A DNA stretch of 33,780 nt from IMG/VR virus record IMGVR_UViG_3300046000_003914, positions 1 through 33,780 of that record, one strand, 5' to 3'. The number at the start of each line of letters is the position of its first letter. Within the stretch, counting starts at the first letter, position 1. Of this stretch, positions 1 to 8,537 are shown one piece after another. The notes beneath the pieces are model-generated. The model did no database searches, was not told the origin of the DNA, and saw only the letters and a program-made list of their open reading frames with translations. A program made the translations under genes and the position numbers. This DNA is from a virus.

Positions 1-126
1 GTGGCCCCATCAAGAACGATTGGACTGTGAGGCTTGTAGATGCCAGAGATGACACTACCGGCTAAACTGAAGCGACTGATAACCACCCCCAAGCGATTCA
101 AGATATTGATCGGGGGCAGGGGATCA
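1..126. repeat. Left copy of 126-bp terminal direct repeat
   Basis: These bases are identical to 33652-33777. They cover the 3' end of the small terminase gene and the first codons of the large terminase. Identity stops at base 127, where the right copy has three unmatched bases and ends. The simplest reading is a circular assembly overlap of a circularly permuted genome, because both terminase genes become intact only when the ends are joined. A true short terminal repeat is possible but less likely for a P22-type headful packager. Confidence 0.95.
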
Positions 127-1461
127 GGCAAGAGCCAATCAGTTGGCGACATCTGTTTGATGGATGCCCAAACCAAAGGAATCAAGACTGCCTGCTTTAG
201 AGAGTACCAAATCACAATGGATGATTCGGTGCTCTCGCTGCTGTCTGGCGAAATAGAAAGGCTTGCGCTGTCTGGATTCAATGTACAGGCGAATGCGATA
301 CAGTACCGGGGCGAGGATGCGTTCAAGTTCCGAGGGCTAGCAAGGAATCCAGAGGGCATCAAGTCGATGTATGGCTTTAAGAGATTCTGGGTAGAGGAAG
401 CCCAGACAATCAGCCAGGACAGTCTGAAGGCTCTGACGCCTACGCTCAGATCAGATGACTCTGAAATCTGGATGACCGCTAACCCAAGAAGTATTGCTGA
501 CCCGTTCAGCCAGAGGTTCATCAAACCTTTCGAGAAGCAGCTTCGATCTGATGGCTATTACGAAGATGATATGCACCTGATCATCTGGATCAACTACAAC
601 GACAATCCCTTTTTCCCGGCAGTGCTTGAGCAGGAGAGAGCCTACGATCAAGCCAACTTATCCACAGCTTTATACCGGCACATCTGGCTTGGCGAGTTTT
701 ACGACGAAGTAGAAGACACGATTATTCCGGTGGACTGGTTTGAAGCCGCAATCGATTCTCACGTTAAGCTCGGCTGGAAGGGTGAAGGCGCTATCATAGC
801 CAGCCACGATCCCAGCGACACTGGAGGCGACTCTAAAGGTTACGCAGTGCGTCATGGCAACGTCGTGCTTAACGTGTCTGAGAAGGTCACAGGCGAGTCA
901 GCAGACGGCATGGATTGGGCGCTTGATCTTGCATTGGCTGACAGAGCAGACTATTTTGTGTGGGATTGCGACGGCCTGGGCGTCAGCCTTAAGCGTCAGG
1001 TGGATGCGGCGCTGGAGAACAAGAAGATTGAATACGTTATGTACAAAGGCTCAGAGTCGCCAGAGGATGCAGATGTCCCATACTCAGATGGCGGTACTCA
1101 GAGGGCCAAGAGCAATCGAGAGACGTTTGCCAACAAGCGGGCACAGTATTACTGGAGACTTAGAGACAGGTTCGAGGCGACATACCGGGCGGTAACAAAG
1201 GGGCAGTACATTAACCCCGATGAGATGATCAGCCTATCATCCAAGATTGAGAAGATCGACCAGCTCCGCTCTGAGGTTTGTCGCATTCCCCTAAAGCGCA
1301 CAAATACTGGTAAAATACAAATTATGTCCAAGATCGAGATGGCAAAGAAGCCGTATGAGATACCGTCACCTAACATGGCTGATGCTCTGATGATGGCAAT
1401 GTATAGGCCCAAGCCTAAGCTGGAAGCGGTCAAGCAAATCAAATTTAAAGGATGGTCGTGA
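40..1461 (+). CDS. terL: Terminase large subunit (P22 gp2-like)
   Basis: This is the ATPase and nuclease motor that packages phage DNA through the portal. The 473 residues fit the family (P22 gp2 is about 500). A Walker A motif GGRGSGKS lies near residues 25-32, and a Walker B-type FWVEEAQ near 115-121. The C-terminal nuclease half shows acidic clusters HDPSD and WDCDGLG, as expected for the RNase H-like fold. The ATG at 40 has GAGG seven bases upstream and overlaps the end of the small terminase gene by 26 bases once the window ends are joined. The stop overlaps the portal ATG (TGATG). Family assignment is by motif and by gene order; the packaging mode is inferred. Confidence 0.95.
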   Translation: MPEMTLPAKLKRLITTPKRFKILIGGRGSGKSQSVGDICLMDAQTKGIKTACFREYQITMDDSVLSLLSGEIERLALSGFNVQANAIQYRGEDAFKFRGLARNPEGIKSMYGFKRFWVEEAQTISQDSLKALTPTLRSDDSEIWMTANPRSIADPFSQRFIKPFEKQLRSDGYYEDDMHLIIWINYNDNPFFPAVLEQERAYDQANLSTALYRHIWLGEFYDEVEDTIIPVDWFEAAIDSHVKLGWKGEGAIIASHDPSDTGGDSKGYAVRHGNVVLNVSEKVTGESADGMDWALDLALADRADYFVWDCDGLGVSLKRQVDAALENKKIEYVMYKGSESPEDADVPYSDGGTQRAKSNRETFANKRAQYYWRLRDRFEATYRAVTKGQYINPDEMISLSSKIEKIDQLRSEVCRIPLKRTNTGKIQIMSKIEMAKKPYEIPSPNMADALMMAMYRPKPKLEAVKQIKFKGWS

Positions 1462-3584
1462 TGGCTAAGTACGAATCAGGTGATGACTACGCGATTGACT
1501 TCGACAGCCTTCAGTCAGTGCTCAATCTTATGTCGTCGGCGCAAGAGGCTGATCACGACAACCGAGAGAAAGCGCGTGAGGCCCATCTGTTTTGCGATAA
1601 GCGAGACGGTCAGTGGGAACCTTACTGGTGGACGAACAATGTCAATAAGCCTCGATACACATTTGATATGGTGAATCCCATAGTCGATCAGGTGGCTGCT
1701 GAGATCGAGCAGGCCGACTTCGACATCAAGGTGTCACCGATGTCAGGCCCAGCGTCTAAAGAGACTGCAATGGTCATTGATGGCTTGGTGCGTAACATTG
1801 AGGCTATCAGCAGGGCAAAGGACATCTACATCAACGCAGGCCGGGGAATGGCAACTGCCGGATACGATGGCTGGATGGTGTCGCACAAGTACGCTGATCC
1901 GCAATCCTTTGATCAAGACCTGGTAATTGAGCCTGTTGCCAATTTCATTGATCGAGTCTGGTTTGATCCTGCTTCCTACCTTCAGGACAAGTCCGATGCT
2001 CAATATGCTTTCCTGCTGCACCCAATGTCAGTGCAGGAGTACGTCAAGCGATACCCTGAAGGCTCGCAAACGTCCGTGTCGATTGATCGAGAGGGTGACG
2101 CATACTATGACAAGGGTCAGGTAATCGTTGTAGGGCAGCTATTCTACGTCGAGCAGGAAGCCTGTGACCTGGTGCTGATGAGCAACGGGGCTGTGTACAC
2201 TGTCGATGACGACTTCAAGAAGGTGCGAGACGAGCTGACGGCATTGGGCATTGAAGAAGTCAGGACTCGCAAGGCTTACAAGACTAAAGTGTGTTCACGC
2301 TTCTTTGACCAGACTGACTGGCTGGAAGACAAAGAAGACACAATCTTCCACCGGATTCCAATTGTTCCTGTCTACGGCAACTTCAAGATTGTCGAGAATA
2401 AGACAATCTATTGGGGCGTGGTCGAGAAGCTGCTAGATCCGCAGCGTGTTCTCAATTACTCCTTGTCACGCGAGATCGAGGAAGGCGCACTGGCTCCGAG
2501 GGCTAAGTACTGGATGACTCTCACCCAGGCAGCAGGGCATGAGGACGCACTGGCTACGCTGAACACTAACTCAGATCCGGTCCAGTTCTACAATGTGGAC
2601 CCTGAGATGCCAGGTGCTCCGATGCAGCAGGGTGGCGCACAGGTTAACCCAGGGCTTCGCACAATCTCCGAGTCAATGCGTCAGATCATAGGCCAGACTG
2701 CTGGGATGTTCGCTGCATCTATGGGAGACAATCCTGGCCTTCAGTCAGGCGTGGCAATTGAAAGTCTTCAGGCGAAGGGCGACAACGGCACCATCAAGTA
2801 TTTCAGGGCACTGGAAGCGGCTATTGCGGCCACTGGTGACATCTTGGTCAAGGCTATTCCCAAGGTCTACGATGCCCAGCGCACAGTCAGATTACTGTAC
2901 GAGGATGGCAGCACCGAGATGCAGGTGCTCAATGAGCCGATCATTGACCAGCAGACGGGCGAGATTGTCACCCTGAACGACCTGACCAAGGGTCAATACT
3001 CTGTGGCTTGTCGAGCAGGCCCATCGTTCCGCAACCGTCAGCAGGAGACCATCGAGACCATCATTGAGATTGCTAAGGTTGACCCGTCAATCATTGGCAT
3101 GGCTGGCGACATCCTGCTTAATGCAATTCCTACCAGTGCAGCAACTCAGATTGGCGAGCGCAAGCGTCTACAGATGATGTCGCAGGGCTTGATACCTCAG
3201 ACCCAGATGACCGAAGAAGAAAAGGCTCAATTAGCTCAAAGCGCACAAGGCCAAGAGCAGCAGCAAGACCCGGCAATGGTATTGGCCCAAGCTGAGATGG
3301 CGAAGGCTCAAGCAGAGCAAATGAGGGCACAGGTCGAGGTTCAGAGGCTCCAGTTGGATACAGCCAAGATTCAGTTGGAAGCACAGAAGGTTCAGGTGCA
3401 GATGCAAGCAGATCAGGCTCAACAGCAACTGGATGCGTTCAACGCACAGACTCAGCGCATGAATACCCAGATCAAGGCTCAACAGGCTGGAGCCAGTATT
3501 GAGAAGGACGCAGTCGATATTCAAGGCAAGCAGATTGACAACCAGATGAAGATTGCCAGCGCATTGAATCCATTCAGAGGATAA
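1461..3584 (+). CDS. Portal protein (P22 gp1-like)
   Basis: This is the dodecameric ring at the DNA entry vertex, docking the terminase during packaging and later the tail hub. The 707 residues match the long P22-type portal (725 residues) and not the shorter lambda or T7 types. The N-terminal part has the family's aromatic region (QWEPYWWTN). The last 120 residues are very rich in Gln and Ala with heptad-like spacing, consistent with the helical barrel of P22 portals. An ATG three codons upstream (1452) is possible, but 1461 overlaps the terminase stop and has AAAGGA eight bases upstream. It is followed by two small genes and then the ART-like protein. Confidence 0.93.
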   Translation: MAKYESGDDYAIDFDSLQSVLNLMSSAQEADHDNREKAREAHLFCDKRDGQWEPYWWTNNVNKPRYTFDMVNPIVDQVAAEIEQADFDIKVSPMSGPASKETAMVIDGLVRNIEAISRAKDIYINAGRGMATAGYDGWMVSHKYADPQSFDQDLVIEPVANFIDRVWFDPASYLQDKSDAQYAFLLHPMSVQEYVKRYPEGSQTSVSIDREGDAYYDKGQVIVVGQLFYVEQEACDLVLMSNGAVYTVDDDFKKVRDELTALGIEEVRTRKAYKTKVCSRFFDQTDWLEDKEDTIFHRIPIVPVYGNFKIVENKTIYWGVVEKLLDPQRVLNYSLSREIEEGALAPRAKYWMTLTQAAGHEDALATLNTNSDPVQFYNVDPEMPGAPMQQGGAQVNPGLRTISESMRQIIGQTAGMFAASMGDNPGLQSGVAIESLQAKGDNGTIKYFRALEAAIAATGDILVKAIPKVYDAQRTVRLLYEDGSTEMQVLNEPIIDQQTGEIVTLNDLTKGQYSVACRAGPSFRNRQQETIETIIEIAKVDPSIIGMAGDILLNAIPTSAATQIGERKRLQMMSQGLIPQTQMTEEEKAQLAQSAQGQEQQQDPAMVLAQAEMAKAQAEQMRAQVEVQRLQLDTAKIQLEAQKVQVQMQADQAQQQLDAFNAQTQRMNTQIKAQQAGASIEKDAVDIQGKQIDNQMKIASALNPFRG

Positions 3585-3594
3585 ATACGGGACA

Positions 3595-3618
3595 GCCTCT
3601 CACCCGATAAGGAGAGGC
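3595..3618 (+). other. Stem-loop after portal gene
   Basis: A perfect 7-bp stem GCCTCTC/GAGAGGC encloses a 10-base loop, ten bases after the portal stop. No T-run follows, so it is not a classical intrinsic terminator. It may stabilise the mRNA end or mark a processing site. Confidence 0.5.
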
Positions 3619-3638
3619 ACGATCTGAGGTAAAACCAG

Positions 3639-3815
3639 ATGAAACATGAAATTGAAATTGCAATCGAGGTTCTGGCAATCAAGGGCCAAAAAGCAACAGA
3701 CTCCGGTGATGCACTAAGATATACGCAAGCAGCACTAAACCTTGCACACACTTTGGCAACATGGACAGAAACAGAGATGCGCCAAAAAGATCACATAACT
3801 AAGGGCCAGATATGA
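3639..3815 (+). CDS. Small hypothetical protein (58 aa)
   Basis: The product is unrecognised. It runs from MKHEIEIAIEVLAI to KDHITKGQI and looks all-helical, with a 'RYTQAALNLAHTLA' segment resembling the repeating helices of small phage proteins that often sit beside structural genes. The start is supported by GAGGT nine bases upstream, and the stop overlaps the next ATG (ATGA), so the two genes are probably translationally coupled. It has no membrane segment or cysteines. It lies between portal and scaffold and is presumably late-expressed, which does not prove it is structural. Confidence 0.75.
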   Translation: MKHEIEIAIEVLAIKGQKATDSGDALRYTQAALNLAHTLATWTETEMRQKDHITKGQI

Positions 3816-4201
3816 ATCCACTAGAAGGCATGACCATCATCATCCAGCAGGAAGAGCCGTTCACTGCGAAGATCAACCGAGAGAACCGGGCCAACGTCAT
3901 CGAGAACTGGAAGTTCGGCCCTGAAGAGACCACCAGCGACAACACTGACTACTATCGCATGATGGCTAGGGCTTGGAGCGTAAAGCCAGTGGAGGCCCGC
4001 AGGCAGATGTGTGGCAACTGCGAATACTTCAACAATTCACCTGAGAAGCTGGAGATGATGGAAGTAGTACCAGAGGATGACTATGACGCTGATGGCGGTG
4101 GTCGAGGCTACTGCGAGAAGTTTGAGTTCGTCTGCCATAACCTGCGAGTGTGTCAGGCTTGGGAAGAAAGAGAAGAAGAAGACGAATACGGGGAGGATTG
4201 A
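3812..4201 (+). CDS. Cys-rich hypothetical protein, possible metal site
   Basis: The 129-residue protein has an unstructured acidic C-terminus and a central set of cysteines: MCGNCEYF near residues 66-73, then GYCEKF, FVCHN and RVCQAW. The spacing C-x2-C ... C-x6-C-x5-C could bind zinc or an iron-sulfur cluster. Similar Cys-containing proteins occur near the portal in other podophages, but I cannot name a family. The start overlaps the preceding stop, and its own stop lies two bases before the ATG of the ART-like gene. It is probably part of the head module. Function unknown. Confidence 0.8.
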   Translation: MNPLEGMTIIIQQEEPFTAKINRENRANVIENWKFGPEETTSDNTDYYRMMARAWSVKPVEARRQMCGNCEYFNNSPEKLEMMEVVPEDDYDADGGGRGYCEKFEFVCHNLRVCQAWEEREEEDEYGED

Positions 4202-4203
4202 TC

Positions 4204-6183
4204 ATGGCACAACCACAGTCAGCACTCAGAGCATTAGACCAAGCCTACCTCATGGGCATAGGCCAAGGGCCAGCACCTGCGCGTGTGCCGAGGACGAGGG
4301 GCCAGAGTGCTGCTGATATGCTGGGCGCTGCGGCAATTGGCACGACACCTATTCCGATTGTTGGCGACATCACTGGATTGGCTGCTGATGCTGCCATGTA
4401 CGCTGCCTACCCTGAAGAAAGGACAATGGGCAACTACGCTATGTCTGCTGCTGGCGTTCTGCCATTTGTGCCTGGAGTGTCGGCGCTTAGGGCTTTGAAA
4501 GATGCTCCCAATACAGAAAATGCTCTTTCTGGGTACGATACAAGTTTCCCGATTACCCATGAATCGTCAAGCCCAGAGTTTGACGGCGTAATACGGAACA
4601 AAACTCCGTATTCTGTCTTCGATGGAATTTTTGGGCTTGGGGGAGTAAAAGGTAATGCGCTTGGATCAGGGCAAGGAGCTAATTATACTTATTTGCCAAG
4701 GACTGGAAAGGTTGCTGGTAGTGGCGATGTGGATTTGGAATACGGAAAATCTGTTGAATTTTTGAAGAAACAATTTCCTAAAGCGTCAGATGATCAAATT
4801 GACTCTCTTTATCGGGCAACGGCAGAAGATGCTGGCGACTTCTCTAGTTTTGAGGACAGCACTTTTGATGGATTGCTGTATGGGGATGCTGGAGAAAGAT
4901 CGTGGATGGCGCAAAATTTAAGAGGAAAGATGGCTGTAGATCAAGGCTTTGACGCAGTAGCAATGTCTGATGAAAATGGCACAAGCTACTTCATTCCTTA
5001 CGGCAGCAAAGCTAAAAACATTGGCACAAACTTTGATTGGGACTCTTATAACAGAGCAACCGCCCCTTCACCCAGCCCGCTACAAGGCACTCTGGATATG
5101 TCCCAAGCTGCTAGGATGCAGAGGGCGGCAGAGCAGGGGTACAGCGGCCCTTATTATCATGGGTCACAAAGGATTGATAGGGTTATAGAAAGCGGCAGCA
5201 TAAACCCCAAAAGGGCAACAAGCGGGCCTATGCCGTATTTCACAGACAGCCCAGAGCTTGCGTCTAGCTATGCGGCAGGAAAGACAGATACCAGCTTACC
5301 GGAAGGAGGGTATCAAGATTTCTTCAAGGTATCTCCGAAAGACATTGGGGCTGGCGGTAGAAGCCCGATAACCGTAGAAAGAAGCTGGAATTTTTTAGAT
5401 GACAAAACAAAAAATGAAATAAGAGACAGAGCGACAAGAATTGGTTACGAAAACTATGACGAAGCCAGCGGCCCTTTAACGCTTCATTCTAGCGGCGTCG
5501 ATGCCTCTCCGTCTAAGTCTCAGTATGAATACTTGATGAGATCGTCAGCAAAAGGAAACCCATTAACGGCGCTTCGGGAGCTTTGGGTAGACAGCGGCAA
5601 TCTGTTTAACGAAGAAGAAAAGCTGGCAGAAATATATAAATTAGCAGGATTCCCAGCGCAGATAGATCAGTCTGCGGCACCTTGGATTGAAGCGAAAGGG
5701 GTGCTTCCTGCCATGCTTAGGATGGATAACCCGCTAAATACATCAAATTTCGATGAACTAAAGACTTCCGTGATACCGACACTAAAGGAGGCGTTTAAGA
5801 ATTCAAGGGCAAAAACCAAGCCTTACGGCGCAGATATGTGGGACAAGACCGTTAGGTTTACTCCGCTTGAATGGGTGAGGGAGCTTGAGAAAGACGTTTT
5901 AAATAATGCAAATAGTTACGTATGGACATCAATCCCTGACAAGGTGACGGAGCAACTTAAAAGAATAGGGTATGACGGAATTATTGACGCAGCAGGAAAA
6001 GGCGGCGGGGTAAGCTACTCTGTAGCAATACCGTTCCGTCCAGACCAGGTTCGATCAATTAACGCAGCCTTCGACCCAGCCAAGCGTGGCTCTGGCAACC
6101 TAATGGCAGGCGCAGCAGGCGCAACTGTCGGACTCTCAGCCCTACGCAACATCCAGCGAGACGAAGAGCGCCAACCCGATTAG
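4204..6183 (+). CDS. Virion-module protein with ADP-ribosyltransferase-like segments
   Basis: From the ATG at 4204 the product has 659 residues. Residues 1-95 are Ala/Gly-rich and hydrophobic (IPIVGDITGLAADAAMYAA), like the ends of ejected virion proteins. Residues about 118-270 and 305-635 each resemble the ART fold of phage polyvalent proteins. The second has YYHGSQ (about 317-322), then YFTDSPELASSYA, and ends GYDGIID ... PDQVRSINAAFDP. The first ends SYFIPYGSKAKNIG. The first segment has a candidate catalytic Glu (SDENGTSY). At the equivalent place the second has GGGVSYSV with no Glu, so it may be inactive. The central 1.5 kb is more A/T-rich in codon choice than the flanks, suggesting a later insertion into an older virion protein. 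The ART assignment is by motif and needs structural confirmation. Confidence 0.75.
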   Translation: MAQPQSALRALDQAYLMGIGQGPAPARVPRTRGQSAADMLGAAAIGTTPIPIVGDITGLAADAAMYAAYPEERTMGNYAMSAAGVLPFVPGVSALRALKDAPNTENALSGYDTSFPITHESSSPEFDGVIRNKTPYSVFDGIFGLGGVKGNALGSGQGANYTYLPRTGKVAGSGDVDLEYGKSVEFLKKQFPKASDDQIDSLYRATAEDAGDFSSFEDSTFDGLLYGDAGERSWMAQNLRGKMAVDQGFDAVAMSDENGTSYFIPYGSKAKNIGTNFDWDSYNRATAPSPSPLQGTLDMSQAARMQRAAEQGYSGPYYHGSQRIDRVIESGSINPKRATSGPMPYFTDSPELASSYAAGKTDTSLPEGGYQDFFKVSPKDIGAGGRSPITVERSWNFLDDKTKNEIRDRATRIGYENYDEASGPLTLHSSGVDASPSKSQYEYLMRSSAKGNPLTALRELWVDSGNLFNEEEKLAEIYKLAGFPAQIDQSAAPWIEAKGVLPAMLRMDNPLNTSNFDELKTSVIPTLKEAFKNSRAKTKPYGADMWDKTVRFTPLEWVRELEKDVLNNANSYVWTSIPDKVTEQLKRIGYDGIIDAAGKGGGVSYSVAIPFRPDQVRSINAAFDPAKRGSGNLMAGAAGATVGLSALRNIQRDEERQPD

Positions 6184-6278
6184 CGAATTTCGCCACTTGT
6201 TGTAGATTCTCGCCAATACTGCTACATTGTACACAGGCCACCAGACCATTCTGGGCATCTCACCTATAAGGGCAAATT

Positions 6279-7115
6279 ATGACGCAACCAGCAGACTATG
6301 ATTTTGATGATACTCCCGACGACGAAAATCAGGAGCCAATCGAGACGCAGGAGGCTGAAGATCAGCCAGACGTTGAACCAGATGTCGAGGATGATTCCGA
6401 ATCGTCAGAGGATAGTGGGGAGACTCACGATAAACCGATCTTCACCGAGGCGCAGCAAAAGGTCTTCGATGACGCAATAGGAAAGAAAGTATTCAAGCTC
6501 CGTGAAAAAGAGCGCGAAGCCGAGCAACTCCGAAAGCGGCTAGAGGAATTTGAGCAGCCACAAACTCGGTCGCGGCCACAAGTGCCAGCTCTGCCTGACC
6601 CGTTCGCTTTGTCCGATGAGGAATACAAGCGACAGATCATGCACAGAGAGCAGGCTCTTATATCCGCTTCTGCCTATGATACCCAGATGCAAATGCTGAA
6701 TCATCAGCAGGCGCGACTGGCTCAGGAGGCAGAGCAAAAGCAGCAGGAGATTCTGGTTGAGAAGGTTCAAAGCTACGCGCAGAGGGCTAAAACCCTTGGC
6801 GTCAAGGCAGAGGAGCTTCAAGCAGCAGGCTCGATTGTAGGTCAGTTTGGAATTGATGATTCGCTGGTGCAGTACATCCTTGAGGATGATCACGGCCCGC
6901 TAATCACCAAGTATCTGTCCCAGAACGTCACTGAATTGGACGCACTGAGACATCTACACCCAACGATGGCCGCGGTCAGGATTGCTACGTTGATCAAGTC
7001 AAAAGCTGTTGCCCTGAAACCCAAATATACTAACGCTCCTGATCCAGTTCGACGACCCATGCCATCGAGCGCACAGGTCAAACCGAAAGGGCCGAAGGGA
7101 GCAACATTTGAATAG
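6279..7115 (+). CDS. Scaffolding protein
   Basis: The 278-residue protein has a strongly acidic, disordered first 60 residues, then a charged coiled coil (KLREKEREAEQLRKRLEE near 70-90), Gln-rich helices and a basic C-terminus. P22-type scaffolds (gp8, 303 residues) also bind coat through a short basic C-terminal element. The position directly before the coat gene is the conserved scaffold position. AAGGGC lies shortly upstream of the ATG, and the 95-base gap from the ART-like gene has no clear terminator. Expected to direct procapsid assembly and then leave the capsid. Confidence 0.85.
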   Translation: MTQPADYDFDDTPDDENQEPIETQEAEDQPDVEPDVEDDSESSEDSGETHDKPIFTEAQQKVFDDAIGKKVFKLREKEREAEQLRKRLEEFEQPQTRSRPQVPALPDPFALSDEEYKRQIMHREQALISASAYDTQMQMLNHQQARLAQEAEQKQQEILVEKVQSYAQRAKTLGVKAEELQAAGSIVGQFGIDDSLVQYILEDDHGPLITKYLSQNVTELDALRHLHPTMAAVRIATLIKSKAVALKPKYTNAPDPVRRPMPSSAQVKPKGPKGATFE

Positions 7116-7125
7116 GTGATTTAAC

Positions 7126-8397
7126 ATGGCTAACAATCTCAGTAGTAACGTAACCCGCAAGGTTGCGCGTGTCTTCTTGGATGCTTTCGAGAATTCTCGC
7201 GTTATCACCAAGACAGTTGACACGCAGCTTCTGTCTGACAAGTTCAACCCTTCATCCGGCAGCACTGTAGACTTCAAGCGTCCGCACGACTACAACACGA
7301 TCCGCACCTCCGGCGGTGACATCTCCTCCTCGACCAAGTCTTCCATCATTGCTGGTAAGGCGACTGGTACGGTCCAGAATTACTTCACTGCTGCGACAGA
7401 TTGGGGCAACCTGGAAGAAGCGATTCAGCTCGATCAGCTTGAGGATATTCTGGCTCCGATGGCTCGACGTATCGTGACCGACTTGGAACTGGACTTCGCA
7501 TCCTTCATGCTGAAGAATTCTTCCCTGCGTTATGGTACTCACGGCACAGCAGTAGATGCTTGGTCTGATGTTGCTGGCGCTGGTGCGTTCATGGACTCAA
7601 TCGGTATCAACCCGGCGAGCGAGCGTTACTACCTGATGAACCCGTTCACGGTAGCAACACTGGCAAGTGCTCAGTCAGGACTGAACTCTGTTGATAGCCT
7701 GATTCGTACTGCATGGGAAAATGCCCAGATCAGCACCAACTTCGGCGGTCTTCGTGCTCTGAGCGCAACTACTCTGGCGAGCTTTACTTCAAGTTCTGGC
7801 GCAGACCGTGCCGGTACTTTGAGCGCGGCACCTGATGCGACATACGTTACTGCAAAGGACACAATGACCCAGTCTCTGGCTGTCACTGCGTTCCAAGCTA
7901 ACATGGTCGTGAAGGCAGGCGAGCTTGTAACGATTGCAAGCGTCAACCGCTTGAACCAGTCAACCCGTCAGGCGATGGTTAGTGCTACCGGCACCAACGT
8001 AGCATGGACCGGTGTTGTGACTGCTGACGTGACTCTTGGCGCGTCTGGCGAAGGCACTCTGGTAGTGGCTGGCCCAGCGATCTACGAAGCAACTGGTCAG
8101 TACAACACTGTAACGGCTGCACCCGCTAACGGCGCTGTGGTTACGATTGTGTCTGCTACTGCGACTCTGTACCAGCCTAACCTGTTCTACACAAAGCAGG
8201 CGTTCGGTCTCGGCACAGTGAAGCTGCCTAAGCTGTACTCAACTGACACTGTTGCGACTACCTCTGACGGTATGTCCATCCGTATCAGTAAGTTCTCTGA
8301 CGGTAACGCTAACACCCAAAGCATCCGCTTCGACTTGCTGCCTGCTTACGCTTGCTTCAACCCAAGCATGAGCGGACAGGGATTTGGAGTCGCGTGA
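7126..8397 (+). CDS. Major capsid protein (P22 gp5-like)
   Basis: The 423 residues are close to P22 coat (430). The N-terminus (MANNLSSNVTRKVARVFLDAF) and the PHDYNTIRTSGGD segment fit the HK97-fold coat of the P22 gp5 family. A Thr/Val/Ala-rich beta region at about residues 220-345 occupies the place of the P22 inserted I-domain. The C-terminus returns to the main fold (QPNLFYTKQAFGLGTVKLPK). AGGTGA precedes the ATG, and the gene follows the scaffold by ten bases. Codon use is unusually regular (GCT, CTG, CGT), as expected for a very highly expressed gene. Confidence 0.95.
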   Translation: MANNLSSNVTRKVARVFLDAFENSRVITKTVDTQLLSDKFNPSSGSTVDFKRPHDYNTIRTSGGDISSSTKSSIIAGKATGTVQNYFTAATDWGNLEEAIQLDQLEDILAPMARRIVTDLELDFASFMLKNSSLRYGTHGTAVDAWSDVAGAGAFMDSIGINPASERYYLMNPFTVATLASAQSGLNSVDSLIRTAWENAQISTNFGGLRALSATTLASFTSSSGADRAGTLSAAPDATYVTAKDTMTQSLAVTAFQANMVVKAGELVTIASVNRLNQSTRQAMVSATGTNVAWTGVVTADVTLGASGEGTLVVAGPAIYEATGQYNTVTAAPANGAVVTIVSATATLYQPNLFYTKQAFGLGTVKLPKLYSTDTVATTSDGMSIRISKFSDGNANTQSIRFDLLPAYACFNPSMSGQGFGVA

Positions 8398-8401
8398 TAT
8401 A

Positions 8402-8428
8402 AATCAATAGGTTAGCGTACTATTGATT
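8402..8428 (+). other. 9-bp hairpin after capsid gene
   Basis: AATCAATAG (8402-8410) pairs perfectly with CTATTGATT (8420-8428) around a 9-base loop, starting four bases after the capsid stop. No T-run follows. It may protect the 3' end of the abundant capsid mRNA or form the first helix of the structured region that continues to 8508. Confidence 0.6.
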
Positions 8429-8441
8429 GATGGAGTAGAAT

Positions 8442-8508
8442 GTAAATGCGCCGGGGAATAATTACCCCCTTGAGCCTAGACTTCCCACCTAGGCAAAGGC
8501 GCATTAAC
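8442..8508 (+). ncRNA. Candidate three-way-junction RNA element upstream of HNH gene
   Basis: An outer helix AATGCGCC (8445-8452) / GGCGCATT (8498-8505) is extended past one mismatch by GT/AC. It encloses two hairpins: GGGG (8453-8456) with CCCC (8466-8469), and GCCTAG (8474-8479) with CTAGGC (8489-8494). Junction strands are TTGA and AAA. It lies just before the RBS of the homing endonuclease and does not fit a tRNA. It could be a regulatory leader, a processing site or a remnant of a mobile-element RNA. Pairing is seen directly; function is not known. Confidence 0.5.
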
Positions 8509-8537
8509 TTAATCGGGAATCTTTGGGAGAAGATTTT

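Noticed and set aside
6184-6278. Promoter TTGTAG-N17-TACATT before the scaffold gene
   Set aside because: Only three and four of six matches to consensus; within chance for this base composition.
8442-8508. Degenerate tRNA-Gly or a group I intron end
   Set aside because: The loop around TTCCC is nine bases and not flanked by a 5-bp anticodon stem, there is no T-arm, and both neighbouring genes are complete.
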